Notes: generated from the sequence alone by a model not told the origin. 64,000 nt of DNA from Chrysomallon squamiferum (GCA_012295275.1 CM022672.1:32636438-32700437); one strand, 5' to 3'. Shown: positions 39,065 through 52,113, counted from the stretch's first letter. Made by a program: numbers and translations.

Positions 39065-39475
39065 CTAACTAGTCTGTTTTCCTTCAGTAGTCAAGAGGAA
39101 AGCGTGGCCATCAGCAGTCACTGTCGATTCTCCAGTAAGGTGCACGTCGGATCTTGTCAGGGGAAGTGCAGGGATCAGTCGATGTGTGTACAGTGGCATG
39201 CTTATACTGGGGAATGATGGCAATACTCGGACTTGATCTGAGTCATGTCTGACTCTCTCTTCATTGTAAACAGCACTCAACGGTGTTGTTTCTTCTCTGG
39301 CCCGCTTTCGCATAGTGCTGAGGAACTTCAGACGCTCTGAATCTTGTGGTGGGTGGGTGTGGTCAGTGATGTTCCTGACGTGATCACGAACGGTAGTTCA
39401 TCTTCCATTGCAGGTCTTGATGACAAATTTACAATGAGTACAAGTCTCATTTACAGGTGACTATTTAATTGCGGC
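39065..39475 (-). pseudogene. FLYWCH / MULE-type transposase N-terminal relic
   Basis: Read on the minus strand, the frame has THCKFVIKTCNG, then TTVRDHVRNITDHTHPP, then STMRKRAREETTPLSAVYNE and TGESTVTADGHAFLLTTEGK, ending at a TGA-type stop. The Cys-Cys...His-x-His spacing followed by an Arg/Lys-rich REETT stretch is what FLYWCH zinc-finger domains attached to MULE transposases look like. Stops break the zinc-finger part, while the last 82 codons are open. The catalytic transposase domain is absent. Sequence to either side (38780-39060 and 39480-40200) shows nothing coding. Confidence 0.5.
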
Positions 39476-39648
39476 GTACACCTCTGCGACAATAAATACT
39501 CCACTTTCTGAAGTTCTGCAATGGTGCAAGTATGCCATAATATGACATTCCACATTTATATATATATGCAAATGTCTCAAAAGCTAGTAATTGAATAAAC
39601 TCACTATAATCTGAGAACAGTTATTCACAATTTGAATTCTGTTTAAAA

Positions 39649-39691
<43 letters not shown>

Positions 39692-40202
39692 CTCATTGCT
39701 ATATGAAAACATGTTTCCTTCAAAGTCCTTTTCATTTTGAACAGCAAAATCCCGATATAATTGGAGTAAACATGAACACATGGTTGTGATTACAACAAGT
39801 AGCCAAGACTAGTTGATCATTCTCACAACTCAGAGGTGCTCAGCTTACTTCCTGCTTGACTGCTTTCCAAATTGTATGACTACTGACCACATGACTGTTG
39901 GGAGGATACCGCGTATAGAGATTACAAGAAGCTTGACATCATTGTTTATTAAGATTTCACAAAGTGCGATCATTTACCTGCTAATTGTTGTCATTGCTTA
40001 AGAAACGATAAAATTTGAAAAAATGTTAGCGGTAGTGGACAATCCTATAAAATGTTCCTTTATTCTGGAATTTACACCCGATATCCGAAGTAGAGAGATT
40101 CGGATATTTCAAAGTTTTGTTCATAATAGATTAAAGTTAGCCTGGGAATTTCTCCCCATTTTCATAACTCTTTTATGAAGTATATTGTTTTCTTTATTTT
40201 AC

Positions 40203-40205
<3 letters not shown>

Positions 40206-40293
<88 letters not shown>
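40206..40293. repeat. (AG)n microsatellite
   Basis: An uninterrupted AG tract of about 88 bases, in the opposite sense to the (CT)n tract at 38253-38338. From 40300 to 41060 the sequence is AT-rich with A and T runs. A TTTATT at about 40564-40569 would be an AATAAA signal for the BTB gene on the minus strand. Confidence 0.95.
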
Positions 40294-40296
<3 letters not shown>

Positions 40297-41063
40297 CTTG
40301 TTGTTAAACACATACTGTGAACGGACTACACGTTAAGTACAATCATAGGATCTGCTCTAGATAACTTTCTCACAAATCATTAATTTTACAGATTGATGTT
40401 ACATACTGTATGCAGAGAAAAAAAATATTACCAAAAAAAAAAAAAAAATGATAATAATAATAATACTTGATAAATGTATTTTTATGTCTATATAATTTAT
40501 CTGTTTAAATTGTAAAGACAAATTAAGTACAAAAAAAACACATTTTTTTTTTTTTTGGTTTTGTTTATTGACATGTTATACCTAAATAAAAAACAGTAAA
40601 TTCGAAACACAATCTAATTAACTTATATACTTTATATAAATCTTAATAAAAGAAAATGGATAAATAAATCAAATAACAGTTCTTATATTTCATGTCCAGC
40701 AATTATTAAGTACATACATAATTTATCTACGTCTTATTTTAAATACATTTTAAAGTGAAATAAAAAAGTAAAAATGAAGCAAGAAACACTTAATAATATT
40801 ACGTTTCATATAGAAACAAAAAACATTATATATATTTAAATAAATAAATAAATAAATATAAAATAAATAAATAAACAATAAAGCAATGAGATGTTAATAT
40901 ACATTTTACTCGTATCTGTTTGACACAAATCAGTCCATTAGAAAATTTCAAATCAAATCAAGTGTCTATGACGTCATCAATGTTGTCTGACTTCATCAGA
41001 AAAAATGTAAACAAATAAATAAGTGATGACTAAAAGTGACAGCGTTTGAACGATGTTGTTTTT

Positions 41064-42609
41064 TTACACTAAAAATAACAAAGCAGGTATTTGTCCTCCT
41101 ATCACACTTGTACTAAGTTCTCTTTCACTGTGTGCCGATTCCTCTGACATAGAAAGTCTACAAACAAAAGAGTCTACAACAATTTTTGATTTACCTTTAT
41201 CTCCCCATAATGAGCTTCCTCCCTTAACAGTAACAAACAAGCTGTACTCAGTGTCTTTAGTAATCTTCACTGGACGTCTGAACACGACGTCATACACGTC
41301 AGACCTGACGTTTTCATATCTCTGTGTCAGCTTAGACCCGTGAAGTATTTCGTCTGTTCTTGTGTCAGTGACGAAGGCGCTGACGTCGTAGTTTTGTGGT
41401 TCAGTGTGACCGTACAACTGAAATCCGCGAAGTAAAGCGTTTTTGTTGACAGAGAATGTAATGGCTTCATCTACTTTCCCAGAATATGAATAGACACCAG
41501 CATCAGTTCTACCGAACCGGTTTATTGTAATCTGAGTTTTCATCATTGCAGTTCTCTTTTTTGTGTTAAAAGGTGAAACATCTTCATCACTCTTCACCCA
41601 GTGTTTCAAAATCTTATTTTCTTCTCTGTCAGTGACTATGTTAGTGGGTAAAACGTGTTCTACAAAATACGTCTGATCGAGTAATGGATAACGCACGTGC
41701 TTCACGGCTTCTCCCAGTACTTCGCGCCTGTTCTTTCCACTCTTCGCTTTTCCTTGTTTCTTGCATGCGCTGTCAGCCCACTTCACAGCGGCTTCGAAAA
41801 CATTTTTCTCGTCTGCTGTCAGTTCGTCTGATCGTACGATCTCAACCAGACATTCGAGACAAAGATCGGTGACTTCAGCTGACTTCAAAACTTGGTCGCC
41901 ATTTTCCAAAATGCAGTTCAGAGCTTTTTCTCTGAGATCATGTTCGTTAAACAGGTGAGCTTGTTCCATCACGACGCACGCATTCTGTGACGACAACGAC
42001 GACTCCAAATAGCGCAAACATTGATCTTTCAGTGTTGTGATGACGTACTTCCTCGATAGATACAGCAGACCAGTGACGTTGTTGTCTGTTAGGACGACGT
42101 CATCCGTATAAAGATATCTGTGTAAAAGAATGTATAGTAAGACTTCAAAACGAGAGAAAATTATGGGAGATTATTTAATTAGAAAACGATTAGATTACTA
42201 AAAAAAATGTATTCTTATCAACATTCATGTCTGTATGTATGTCTTATTACATCTCTGTATTCGTAGGTGTGATTACGTGTTTGTTTATGTGTGCGTGCGT
42301 GTATGTGTGTTTGTACGTATATATATATCCGTCTGTGTGTGTGATAACATACTTCAAAAACTCTGTAAAAACGTCTGCTTGAACATCAGGTAATAGGATG
42401 GCATGTTGTACGCGATGCTCTCCTGATAACATCTTCTGAAATATTTCACTTCGTATTATTAATATAAATCGATGCGCTTCAATGACCGTTTGATGTTCTC
42501 CGACCTGAAAACTGACGTCGCTCTCTATTCTGGTTAGAAAAACGTGTTCAATACATTCAGTCAAGTTCTTTCCAGTCTGCCAACTTGAGATTGCAGCTGA
42601 CGTGGCCAT
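41064..42609 (-). CDS. BTB-BACK-PHR domain protein, BTBD3/BTBD6-like
   Basis: Proteins of this type are cytoplasmic substrate adaptors for Cullin-3 ubiquitin ligases; the BTB binds Cul3 and the PHR domain binds the substrate. Two coding exons, 42353-42609 and 41064-42117, join in phase (257 + 1054 nt) to give 436 residues and a TAA. The donor is GTATGT and the acceptor TTTACACAG. Residues about 16-125 form the BTB domain (SDVSFQVG, AHRFILIIRSEIFQKML, LLPDVQADVFTEFLKYLYTD). Residues about 130-240 form the BACK domain (NACVVMEQAHLF, LVEIVRSDELTADEKNVFEA, KWADSACK). Residues about 275-430 form a PHR domain (INRFGRTDAGVYSYSG, LLRGFQLYGH, FVTVKGGSSLWG, GQIPALLFLV). The start ATG follows an acceptor-like tttgtag at about 42618, so there is a 5' UTR intron. 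Length fits the family. It is the only clearly intact multi-domain gene in the window. Confidence 0.92.
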
Positions 42610-42718
42610 GTTTTCACTACAAACAAATAATTGTCATAATAATAATATGAAATGGGGGAGAAAAGAAAAAAGAAATTGTTAGGATCTAGAACTGTAACAA
42701 TTCTTAAAGGTAAACAAA

Positions 42719-42720
42719 TG

Positions 42721-42790
<70 letters not shown>

Positions 42791-42880
42791 TAACAATAAT
42801 AATAATAATAATAATAATCACATAATAATAATAACAACAACAACAACGACAATAATAATAACTTCATTCTAAATATAATT
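42719..42880. repeat. (AAT)n microsatellite in the BTB gene leader
   Basis: An AAT tract with AAC interruptions, just upstream of the BTB start codon and probably inside its 5' UTR intron. Open minus frames across it are Ile or Tyr strings. Confidence 0.9.
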
Positions 42881-43009
42881 TTAAAATGTTTCTGTGTACA
42901 CAGCGTCACAGTAAAATGATCAGTTTTCTATATTTATATACATCTATAACTTGTACACAGAAATCTTGCAAAAACCAAACGTTTTTGTATACAAAGAATT
43001 AATCAATCT

Positions 43010-44127
43010 AAGATAATTTCTAGCAACCGACTCTACTGTTCAATACTGAGATCAGAGATCTAAAAATAAACAAATAAATAAAAGATAATGAAAGAAAGAA
43101 AAAATCAAATAGATAAATATATACCAAATCGATAAATGATAAAAAGAAGTGCATTATATTTATACTAATTATTATTATGATGACAACAACGACTGCATCA
43201 ATAATTGTTACATTATCATTATTTGTATAATCAGATATGTCTGGTCACAGTCAGGTAAAAAATATTTAACTGCGGGACAAACGATTTTGAAATCGTAATG
43301 TACATATGGTCATTTTATTTCCTTTTTTTTCCGAGAAAAAAACAACAAAATTATCCGAAAATAACAAATCTGAAAAGAAACACTATATAAGAAAACGGAA
43401 ATAATAATAATAATAAAGTAAGGAAAATCAACGAACAATTTAAAATACCTTGTAATTTCAACTTCCTGATCGACAATTTCTTATAAGCGACTATGTTTCT
43501 GTCTATCAACTCAGCTATAGACTACAGATATCACGATCTAAGAATAAATGAAATAAAATAAAATAAAATAATATAAAGTAAGCAATATATAGCAAGAGAC
43601 TTTAAAAAAAAAAAAATAAGAGCTATAATAGGATAGTAGTAGTAACAGTAGTAGTAATAATAATAACAATAATAGTAATAACAACAACAGTAATAATAAT
43701 AATAATAAATATAATAATAACGATAACAGCATATTAAAGTCAGGATATACATAACTTTTTCTATTTCAATTTAAAAATCCTCAGACTTAAATAATCAGTT
43801 TCTTAGAGGACTAACTAATATATTTAGTAATAAATTAAGAACACTGGAATCGCTAAAACATAATGAAATATAAAATATCATACACTTTCAGTTCTGCTTT
43901 GTGTTCTTTTAGTTTGGAAACCCTCCACTGATAAACATGCGACTGACGTGAAATATTTTATACGTCATCAAGTGTTACGTTTCAGTTTCAGATTAAAATA
44001 AACAAATCGTGCTACGAGATATATGTACACTGATCTGACATAAATCTTGTTTACAATAAACTACATTGATTCTAATTCAATAAATTAAATACTACTATAT
44101 GCCATTGTTTATAAGTAAGTTATAAAT

Positions 44128-44172
<45 letters not shown>

Positions 44173-45140
44173 TTATAATTATAATAATTATAATAATAAC
44201 AGAAACAACAACAACATCAACATCATCAAAAAACAACAATAATAATAATAACAAATCTTTTTTACAGTATACTGAATATAAGTGTACATGTCTTATTTCT
44301 CTGAGGAGGCTTGCATGACCAGTATATCAATGTAATCTAACACTGACTGTTTGCTTGTTATGAAGGTCATATAAATCTAGTGTGTCACTGCTACACGAGA
44401 CACACAAAGGTATACTCGGGTGTTTTTTACAGCGATCTGACAAATTCATTGTTAATATACTATGTGCCCGTAAGTGTAGAAATAACCCGTTAAAATAAGA
44501 AATTATTTACATTTGTCAGCGCTGTGAGAAGACAACCAATTTCAATAAAGACAACAAACAAACAAACTCGCAAATAAAAAACAAAATACAAAAATTATAT
44601 GAGATAATATAATCACATCCTCTACTAGCTCTTTCGATATACCAGATTATAAGAAACATTTTATAGTTGGGTCTAGCGTATATGTTTTAATGTTTAGAAA
44701 GCCTCACGGTATAATGCTGTTTGTTATGTGTATATCCACTGCAGCGATAATGTTTATTCTTTTTTCTTCCTTTTTTACTCTTTGGATGTTTTCCATTGTA
44801 GACGAAAACAAATACAATAACATTTTATTCAATTTTGGAAAGGGTTATACACCAACGAACGCTAGATAAGAAGGAAGGAACCAATGACGAAAGGAAAAAA
44901 GAAAGAATGAAAGGAACACATACAAAGAAAAAATAAGAGAAGATATATAATAATAATAATAATAATAACAACAACAACAACACAGTTAAATAAATTGGAA
45001 TAAAATAAAAACTATATACAATACTTTGTAGTATCAAAATAGTTACCTACCTGAAAAACTTCCTGATCAATAATTTCTTAGAAATGAGTTATTTCTGTTT
45101 AACGATTCTACTATTGATCACAGAGATCAGGGATCTATAA
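43010..45140 (-). other. Three related leader-like segments upstream of the BTB gene
   Basis: Segments at about 43010-43070, 43447-43545 and 45042-45140 share a core with CTTCCTGATC, AATTTCTTA, TTTCTGT and GATCTA...AATAAA in the same order. Read on the minus strand, the second and third end at GT donors (ACAAG/GTATTT and TTCAG/GTAGGT). An unrelated segment near 45610-45690 also ends in a GT donor (TTGAAG/GTACTT). They could be alternative non-coding first exons spliced to the acceptor at about 42618. The segments between them are AAT/AAC microsatellites and AT-rich DNA. Confidence 0.4.
43941..43992. promoter_or_regulatory. Possible promoter element: paired ACGT sites and ISRE-like motif
   Basis: TGACGTGAAAT and ATACGTCATC lie 12 bases apart as an imperfect inverted pair of CRE/ATF-like sites. 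They are followed at 43979-43992 by CGTTTCAGTTTCAG, which fits the TTTCNNTTTC core of an interferon-regulatory-factor site. They sit about 1.3 kb upstream of the BTB start codon. Chance occurrence cannot be excluded. Confidence 0.3.
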
Positions 45141-45284
45141 ATAAATAAATAAATAAATAAATAAAATGAAATAAAGTAAAAGACTGATGAATATATAGCA
45201 TAAGCTATCTACGATATATTCAACTATATTTAGGTGCTATGATTACAACTGCTCCTGCTGCTACTACTAGGCCAGTACTACTAC

Positions 45285-45296
45285 TAATGCTACTAG

Positions 45297-45342
<46 letters not shown>

Positions 45343-45373
45343 AACATAATACAAATTATTATAAGGACGATAG

Positions 45374-45420
<47 letters not shown>
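45285..45420. repeat. (CTA)n/(CTG)n and (ATT)n microsatellites
   Basis: A CTA tract with CTG units is followed, after a short spacer, by an ATT tract. Confidence 0.85.
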
Positions 45421-45834
45421 AATAAGTTTATCGATGTTTCTCATAAACCACTATGCTAGGTATATAAACAAAAATAACAATAATAAAAAAAAAATACACG
45501 CGTTTATCAAAATTCTCACACAAATGTATAGCTCTTAGAAAATACATTACAAGTTGAATATGTCTGATTTGTTTTAAGCAAAGCGATAGTACGGCATATA
45601 TTAAATCACAATAAAGTACCTTCAAATTTCAAAATGGCCGACTACTTCTTTATAATGCGTCTTGTTTGTGAGTGGTTTTCCTAGGACTGACGCCTTTCTG
45701 CTTGACAAGGTCACTGAAATATGTTCTGTGTGTCGCTGTTTACTGTCGTCTGCTGACAAGCACGTGATTGAAATCAGATATCGCACAAGTCACAGCACGT
45801 ATAGCGGTAGACACATGCAAAGCTTTTGCATATA

Positions 45835-46223
45835 TATACTGAGTGAGAAATAAATATTGATATTTTACAGACAAAATAAATAAATCAATAAATAAATATA
45901 AAATGCCTTTTTTTTTTTTTCTACTTAACATAATAAAGGTAGTATTTGTCACACCTGTGTTTAGATCGCTCTGACTCATAACACATACAAATAAAGGAGT
46001 GTCCCATGTATTCTGATTCACCATTACATTGCATTTTTCACGATCATAGTATAACGTTTCTTGTCGCCAATACAACTGACACGCTATTTTGATCTGACCT
46101 ACTTAATAGACACTTGTTAACGATAACTTGTTCATCGATATACTGAGGGAGAAATAAATATTAATATTTTACAGACAAAATAATTGTTCAAATACTAGCA
46201 GCTGTGCTGATTACTGGTGTAAT

Positions 46224-46262
<39 letters not shown>

Positions 46263-46265
46263 TTC
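45835..46265. repeat. Short spaced direct repeat and TTTA tract
   Basis: GAGAAATAAATATT and ATTTTACAGACAAAATAA, separated by one variable base, occur at about 45842-45880 and again at about 46147-46184. A (TTTA)n tract follows at 46218-46265. A minus frame spanning 45740-46075 is open for 111 codons but has no recognisable motif, so I do not call it a gene. Confidence 0.5.
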
Positions 46266-46630
46266 ATTCATTTATTTCCTTATTTCACGTATTCTTCTTT
46301 ATTTATCTGTTGGTATTTTTCTTTACAAATGTGTATAATATATGATACAACTAATACACGCTAATAAAAAAGTGTTAAACTACAGAAGTCTTCATAACAT
46401 CAGTAAAACAACAACAAAACAACAACAAAAACAACAACAACAACAACAACAAGATGATGAAGAATTTACATATTTTTGAGATATAAATATTTCTTCATGT
46501 AAATAAAAGTACATGTTATTGTAAGAAACATACAAATTGGCATAACAGAAAAATAAATTAAAACTTTGTATATTTTTTGCATTTTCTGTTATTGAATATC
46601 ATGACATATTTACAGAATGTCTAAACTTAT

Positions 46631-47960
46631 TTACATAAAGCGCATTAAATCTTCACTAAACATATTCACATTTATCTGAATCTTTCTTATACCATATAAT
46701 ACGAAATGCTTACTAGTTGTCAAGATAACTAACAAAATCTTAAACTGGTAATATCTAAGCTCTGTGTCTGAAGTTACCTTTGAATGAAAGAAGATATTCA
46801 CTTGTCCAACATTTGTCACAGAACTCTCTGTACCAAACATATCCTGCCATTTAGCTTTCTTATATATTTTATAAAAACAGTTTATACTAGTTATTAATAG
46901 CTAGCATCACGCCATTGTGAACTGTAAATAGTGGTCTAAAGTTATATTTTGTTTTCTACAAAATGCAATGTATGAAAGCCAGGTGGCATTAACAAAAAGT
47001 TATTTTAGAACTAAAATTTCGATCTTTCCTAGTGTCTTATAATAATCTGATTTATTATCAGTTTTAATATGAACGTCATACTTAATCTATTGACATACTA
47101 TTTTTATCTTGTCCATTATCGTTTGACATTTCTCTAGAAAGATTAACCATATATGTAATTCATTTTTAACAAAAGGAATTCGTGCGTTTCAGCAATTTTG
47201 CTTCACTGTAGCTTGAACCTAAATCTAATATCAGTGAAGCTCTAGATCAAACATCAGCAATCTTTTTCGAGAAGACATGGCTCATCTTCAGGCGGGCCAA
47301 ATAAACTGAAAGAGATAGGTTTCTACTAGTTTAAAGAAATAGTTTGTTGGATTTGGCAGTGAAGAAAAAAAAACAATTTTCGATAAAACTAAACTTTTGA
47401 TTCCAGTAATTTTTCCTAGAGGTGAGAAAGAACATTTTGACCATCGTTCAAGCTGCCTTTTAACCTCATTCAACTTTGCATTAAAGTTTAATTCTTGTAT
47501 CTGACACAGATCCGTGGAAAACCGTACCCGCAGTAATGTGAATTCTGTAGTCCATTTTAATTTTTGTTTTGAAGACTTTTTTCTTTAATGATTGATCTTG
47601 TCTTTGCCTAATTTTATTATATTTGTTTTAGATGTATTACCTTTAAGACCAGATACATCGGTAAACTAGTTTAAACGTTTCCACAGACGCTCACAGAGTT
47701 TTATCACACCAACCTAATAAAGAATGAAAAATTCATTGTCGTTTATCTCAATCCCGTATATATATGTTTCTTATTTCTTACCAAGATTTTCAATTCCACT
47801 TTGCAATAACAGATCCCCTTGTCTATATCCTCTGTTACGTTTTAAGCCTTTAGTAATCTTACCATGTATGTATAAAAACTGTTCATCTTTATTGGAGAAG
47901 ATCGATATCAGTGTTTATTTTGAAACTCCAAAGATAAAATACGTTTTTTTTTTTTTTTTT
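46631..47960 (-). mobile_element. L1-like non-LTR retrotransposon relic (RT and C-terminal part)
   Basis: Minus-strand fragments in correct order read RNRGYRQGDLL (about 47805-47840, the RGxRQGDPLSP motif of reverse transcriptase), GIEINDNEF, SGLKGNTSKTNIIKLGKDKI and KWTTEFTLLRVRFSTDL. They continue with VKRQLERWSKCSFSPLGKIT, then IKSLVLSKI and LPNPTNYFF, and, nearer 46640-46790, TELRYYQFKILLVIL. This order is that of the RT thumb and C-terminal region of L1-type LINE ORF2. There are several stops and the YADD motif is missing. Upstream (about 47970-48180) I could not follow the element further. Confidence 0.7.
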
Positions 47961-48184
47961 TTAATTCCACGCTATTGTATCACAAGCTTTTATTCGAAAT
48001 CGACAATTAATTAAGAAGAAATTCGAAACACTAGTGGGAAATAACTCAAGCTTTCTCTCTATGCAAGTGGTAAAGAATTATCTCCCACTGTATCAGTAAA
48101 CACTTTTTATATCTGATAAATTAAAATTGTGAAACACGACGTATTTGTTACTCGACATTTACAATGAATAGTGGTCATTAAATA

Positions 48185-48211
48185 ACAGAAGTATTATTGT
48201 TGTTGTTATTG

Positions 48212-48276
<65 letters not shown>

Positions 48277-49170
48277 TTACTATTAGGAATTACTCCGTAT
48301 GATCATGATCTATCTTAATAAACTGTTGAAACAGAATAAAGTGAATATAATATATACCGATATGTTATATTCCTCTTGTACTTCATACTTATACAAGACT
48401 GGCGTTCTGTTAAGACTAAACTTTCAAAAGAGAAGTTCTCATTGTTGTTTGTGTTTGTTTTACAGTCGCTTTGTGTGTGCCTGTGATGTGTGTGTAAGTT
48501 TGCGACAAAACAAAGATGGACATCGAACACTGCTTAAGGCTGGCGTTCATTCATATGTCTTACAAAGATCAAGATAAAAAATAATATTATACAAAGACAC
48601 CAGAACTAGTAAAAGTTGTAGTAATAGTAAGAGCAGTAGTAAAAGTGTTACTGGTAGCATTTGTAATAGTGCTAGATGTAGTAGTAGTTTTAATAGTAGC
48701 AGCAATAGAATCAGTAATAGTAGTAGTAATAGCAATAGTTGCAGTAACTATTTTATGTCAGTTAATTAATTATTTATTTATTTATTTAGTTAGTTAGTTA
48801 GTTAATTAATTAAAACACTTACAAAACATATACATACATACACACACAACAGACACACATACAGACATCACACATACAACATACACATACATACATACAA
48901 CAGATACACACACACACACATATACATACAATACACACAAATATATACATACATACAACAAACACATACATACAACATACATACAAATATACATACATAC
49001 AACACACACATACATACATACATACAACACACACATGCATACATACAGCACACACATACATGCATACATACACACATACATACACACACATACACTCACA
49101 AACACACACACCGAGAGACATACATAAACACAGAAACACAGTCGCACTTATAGACACACACATAAAAACT
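48185..49170. repeat. Microsatellites: (ATT)n, TAG-rich, (TTAG)n, (CATA/CACA)n
   Basis: (GTT/ATT)n lies at 48195-48275, GTA/TAG triplets at 48600-48750, ATTA/GTTA tetranucleotides at 48765-48815 and CATA/CACA from 48830 to about 49170. The stretch 48290-48590 has no clear gene. Confidence 0.8.
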
Positions 49171-49544
49171 CACACACACCTTTTTCTTATCGGTTTTCTT
49201 ATTTCTTCGTGTTCTTATGTCTTGTTTCTTCTTTTTTGGTCATTTTTCTATTTTTTTCTAGTCATGCTAATTAAAAGTTGTCTGATAAAATGAAATTATT
49301 TCCTTTATTAATCCATTAATTACTTCATTTGTAATGTTATTGTAATAAATATTAGAAAAACGAGTGTGAAATTCGCGGGGCGGGTACAAAGAAGCTCGAA
49401 GTCTAAGGTTAATACGGCACTGACTGTAGTCATTACGTGATTTGTATGTGTGCTGTTGTAAAATATATGAATACCTCCACGTGTAAAGTCTTATGTTTAA
49501 AACACCGCTTAGCAGCAATGTAGTGTATATATGTATGTATCAAA

Positions 49545-49577
<33 letters not shown>

Positions 49578-49949
49578 CATATTTTTTGTACCACAGTTAG
49601 GACAATCTCGATGGTTTTTCTGTTGTTACTTGGTATTTAATTAATATTATTATCATCATCATCATCATCATCTTCTTTTTTTTCTTTTCGTCATGTTCAT
49701 AATCATCAAAGGCATAATATTATCATTAAAATTATTATATTCGTCATCAAGATAGTTAACATAATTCAACGTGTACAGTTAAACAGACAAATACAGTCAA
49801 AGAAAAACAGAAAACTTGTAGACATGAAAGAGTAAACAGAGTTAAAGTTATTTAATATATAACACATCTGATCGTGTACAAATACAAAACACAAACATAA
49901 AAGTCAGACCTGAAACTACTTTATATCTCACAAAATGCTTTTCTTCGGT

Positions 49950-50099
49950 TTAGATGCACGCAGTTCTCTTTTCCTCCTCCGTTAACCGGCTGATGACTGT
50001 TCCAGTAAATGTAGTTAAGTCTTTTGAAGTGTTGACAGGAAGACTTCCTTGGAAACGACCTTAACCGCCGATGTCATTTCCACCAACCCAGTGCATGTC
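49950..50099 (-). other. Exon-like conserved segment in right inverted arm
   Basis: This is the inverted copy of the segment at 11701-11850. It keeps the same reading frames and the same internal TAA and differs by only a few substitutions, so it is better conserved than most of the arm. Function is unknown. Confidence 0.3.
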
Positions 50100-50384
50100 G
50101 GCTATAAGATATAATTAATATCTGAAGTTAAAATGTTTTGTTAAGAATGAGAGAAGAAAGGATATTTAGAGAATGAGAGAAGAAAGGATCTTTAAAGAAC
50201 GAGAGAAGAAAGGATATTTAGACAACGAGGAGGAAAACGACAACCGAATGAATGTAACGAAAGTTTGAAAAGCACTTTTATTCTTCCATTTTTATTTATT
50301 TATTTAGAGACAGACTGAAAAATAGCCAGAGGGAGAGACATAGTAGTCAAGAAAATTCATGAATACTGAGCAGAAAGTGAAAAA

Positions 50385-50773
50385 AAAAAAAAAAAAATAA
50401 TAATAAAAAAAAAAAAAAAAAAAAATAATAGTTATTATAAAATTAAATATTCAGAGAAAAACGTTTGAGAAGGGTGAAATACAAAAATAGAAAATACTGC
50501 TAATGTAATAATGATGAAAGTAAAAAAGAAATTCTAAACAAAAAAGAAGTACAGATTAATATCACAAATTTCTAATATATGTAACGAAAAGCTCACTAAT
50601 GATGTAAGACAGGTAAATAACAACTATTATCTACAAAGTAGTAAACACGTGATCTATCTTGTCGTCTGTCCACGAAAGAGCGACAGATTTTATTGAAAAC
50701 CAGTAGCAATGAAATTTGTTGTAAATAAATCCTTTTGTACACTACATAGTCTCCCAAATAATAATAATAATAA

Positions 50774-50804
<31 letters not shown>

Positions 50805-50845
50805 AAGAAGAAGAACAACAACAACAACAACAACAACAACTATTA
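50385..50845. repeat. A-rich and triplet microsatellites in the right inverted arm
   Basis: A runs lie at 50380-50425 and an (AAT)(AAG)(AAC) compound tract at about 50755-50845. The left arm has the reverse-complement compound tract at about 10940-11092 with different lengths and an added GTA run. Confidence 0.85.
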
Positions 50846-51640
50846 CTACTGCAACTACTCTTTTTTTACTAGTATATATTATTTCTATTGCAACAACAAT
50901 ACTAACAAAGGTGCTATCTTAAAAGGGACTTCCCAATTGTTTTTATTTTCACATCTCAGCAACCAAAACCGGTTAACGACATAAGAATGTAACCGTAACC
51001 ATTCTGAACAGTTGTATTGATATTATATTTATATATAGAAAGGTTAACTACAACATTGTGATTTTGTTCACAGAAATCATCTCAACATGCAACCTAAGTT
51101 TTCGGTTACAGAACGGCTTCTCAGAAACGAATACGGCCACATTAATTCTTCGTAATTTGATATGTTACGGAAATGGCCGAACACGATGAAATACCGAGTT
51201 CCTACAGTCTAGACGTATATAGCTTAGTTATGTTACGCAGTGATTAGGAAAATAAGTGACCTAAATATTTTCAAAATTTATAAATGTATTACTAAACAAA
51301 CAAATAAGTAAATGATTCAAGTGAGAAATAAATGGGACGATTAACTTTGCCAATTTATGTAATCGGAATGACGTCACTAGACAAGTAGGAACAACAATAG
51401 GAACATGGCGAACAATTGGAAATTCATAGTTTTATGATAATTGTTTTATATTTTTCTTTATTCTAATGATTGGATGATGGATATGATGTGCATTTTGTTT
51501 ATTTCTATTACTTAGTGTATCTTTTCTTTAAAAGTAATGTCTTAATACTGGGAGACTAAACCGACTTAGTGAAAAAAAAAAAAAAAAAACAAAGTAAGTC
51601 GATTAAGTTTTATGTTTTTGTTGTTGTATCCAATAAACTA

Positions 51641-52113
51641 AAACTGCTAATACTGCTACTGCCATTATTACTATTAATATTTATAATATTAAAGTTATAA
51701 TTACTAATATTAGTTTTATTAGTCTTACAATGATTCCATATGTTTTGATGATTATGGAAACATAGTTAAACTATACACACCTTGTATTTAATTGACTCAT
51801 GCTTCTAGCATATCTCTATAATATATATCTTCACACACACGCACACACACATACATGTTCATTTTTATAGCAATCTGTTTTCATATATTACAATTCATAT
51901 CTAATTTGACTATATGTTGAACGAATTAAGAAATTCAGTGAGTCTATCACAAAATTTCATAAATTCAAAAAGGTAATTTGTTACTTAAAACACAATGTCA
52001 GAACAAAAATGCAGACATATAAAATCTAGCATTTAAAAAAAGAGCATTTTAGATGATACAACACCAAACACTGCAGCAACATTCTACATTAAAATAGCTA
52101 CATTAAAATACAG

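Larger units (their letters stand above)
49266..51640. repeat. Large inverted duplication, right arm (partner 10130-12590)
   Basis: This is the inverted partner of the left arm. Similarity starts abruptly at about 49266 (GCTAATTAAAAGTTGTC, matching the end of the left arm) and fades at about 51640. The right arm lacks about 60 bases present at 11853-11912 of the left arm and has different triplet tracts at 50755-50850. Further right, the paired TTAGGG-like blocks continue the same inverted order. Confidence 0.9.

Noticed and set aside
45740-46075. Minus-strand frame of 111 codons
   Set aside because: It runs across an A/T tract and a short direct repeat, has no recognisable motif and no neighbouring splice signals that make sense.
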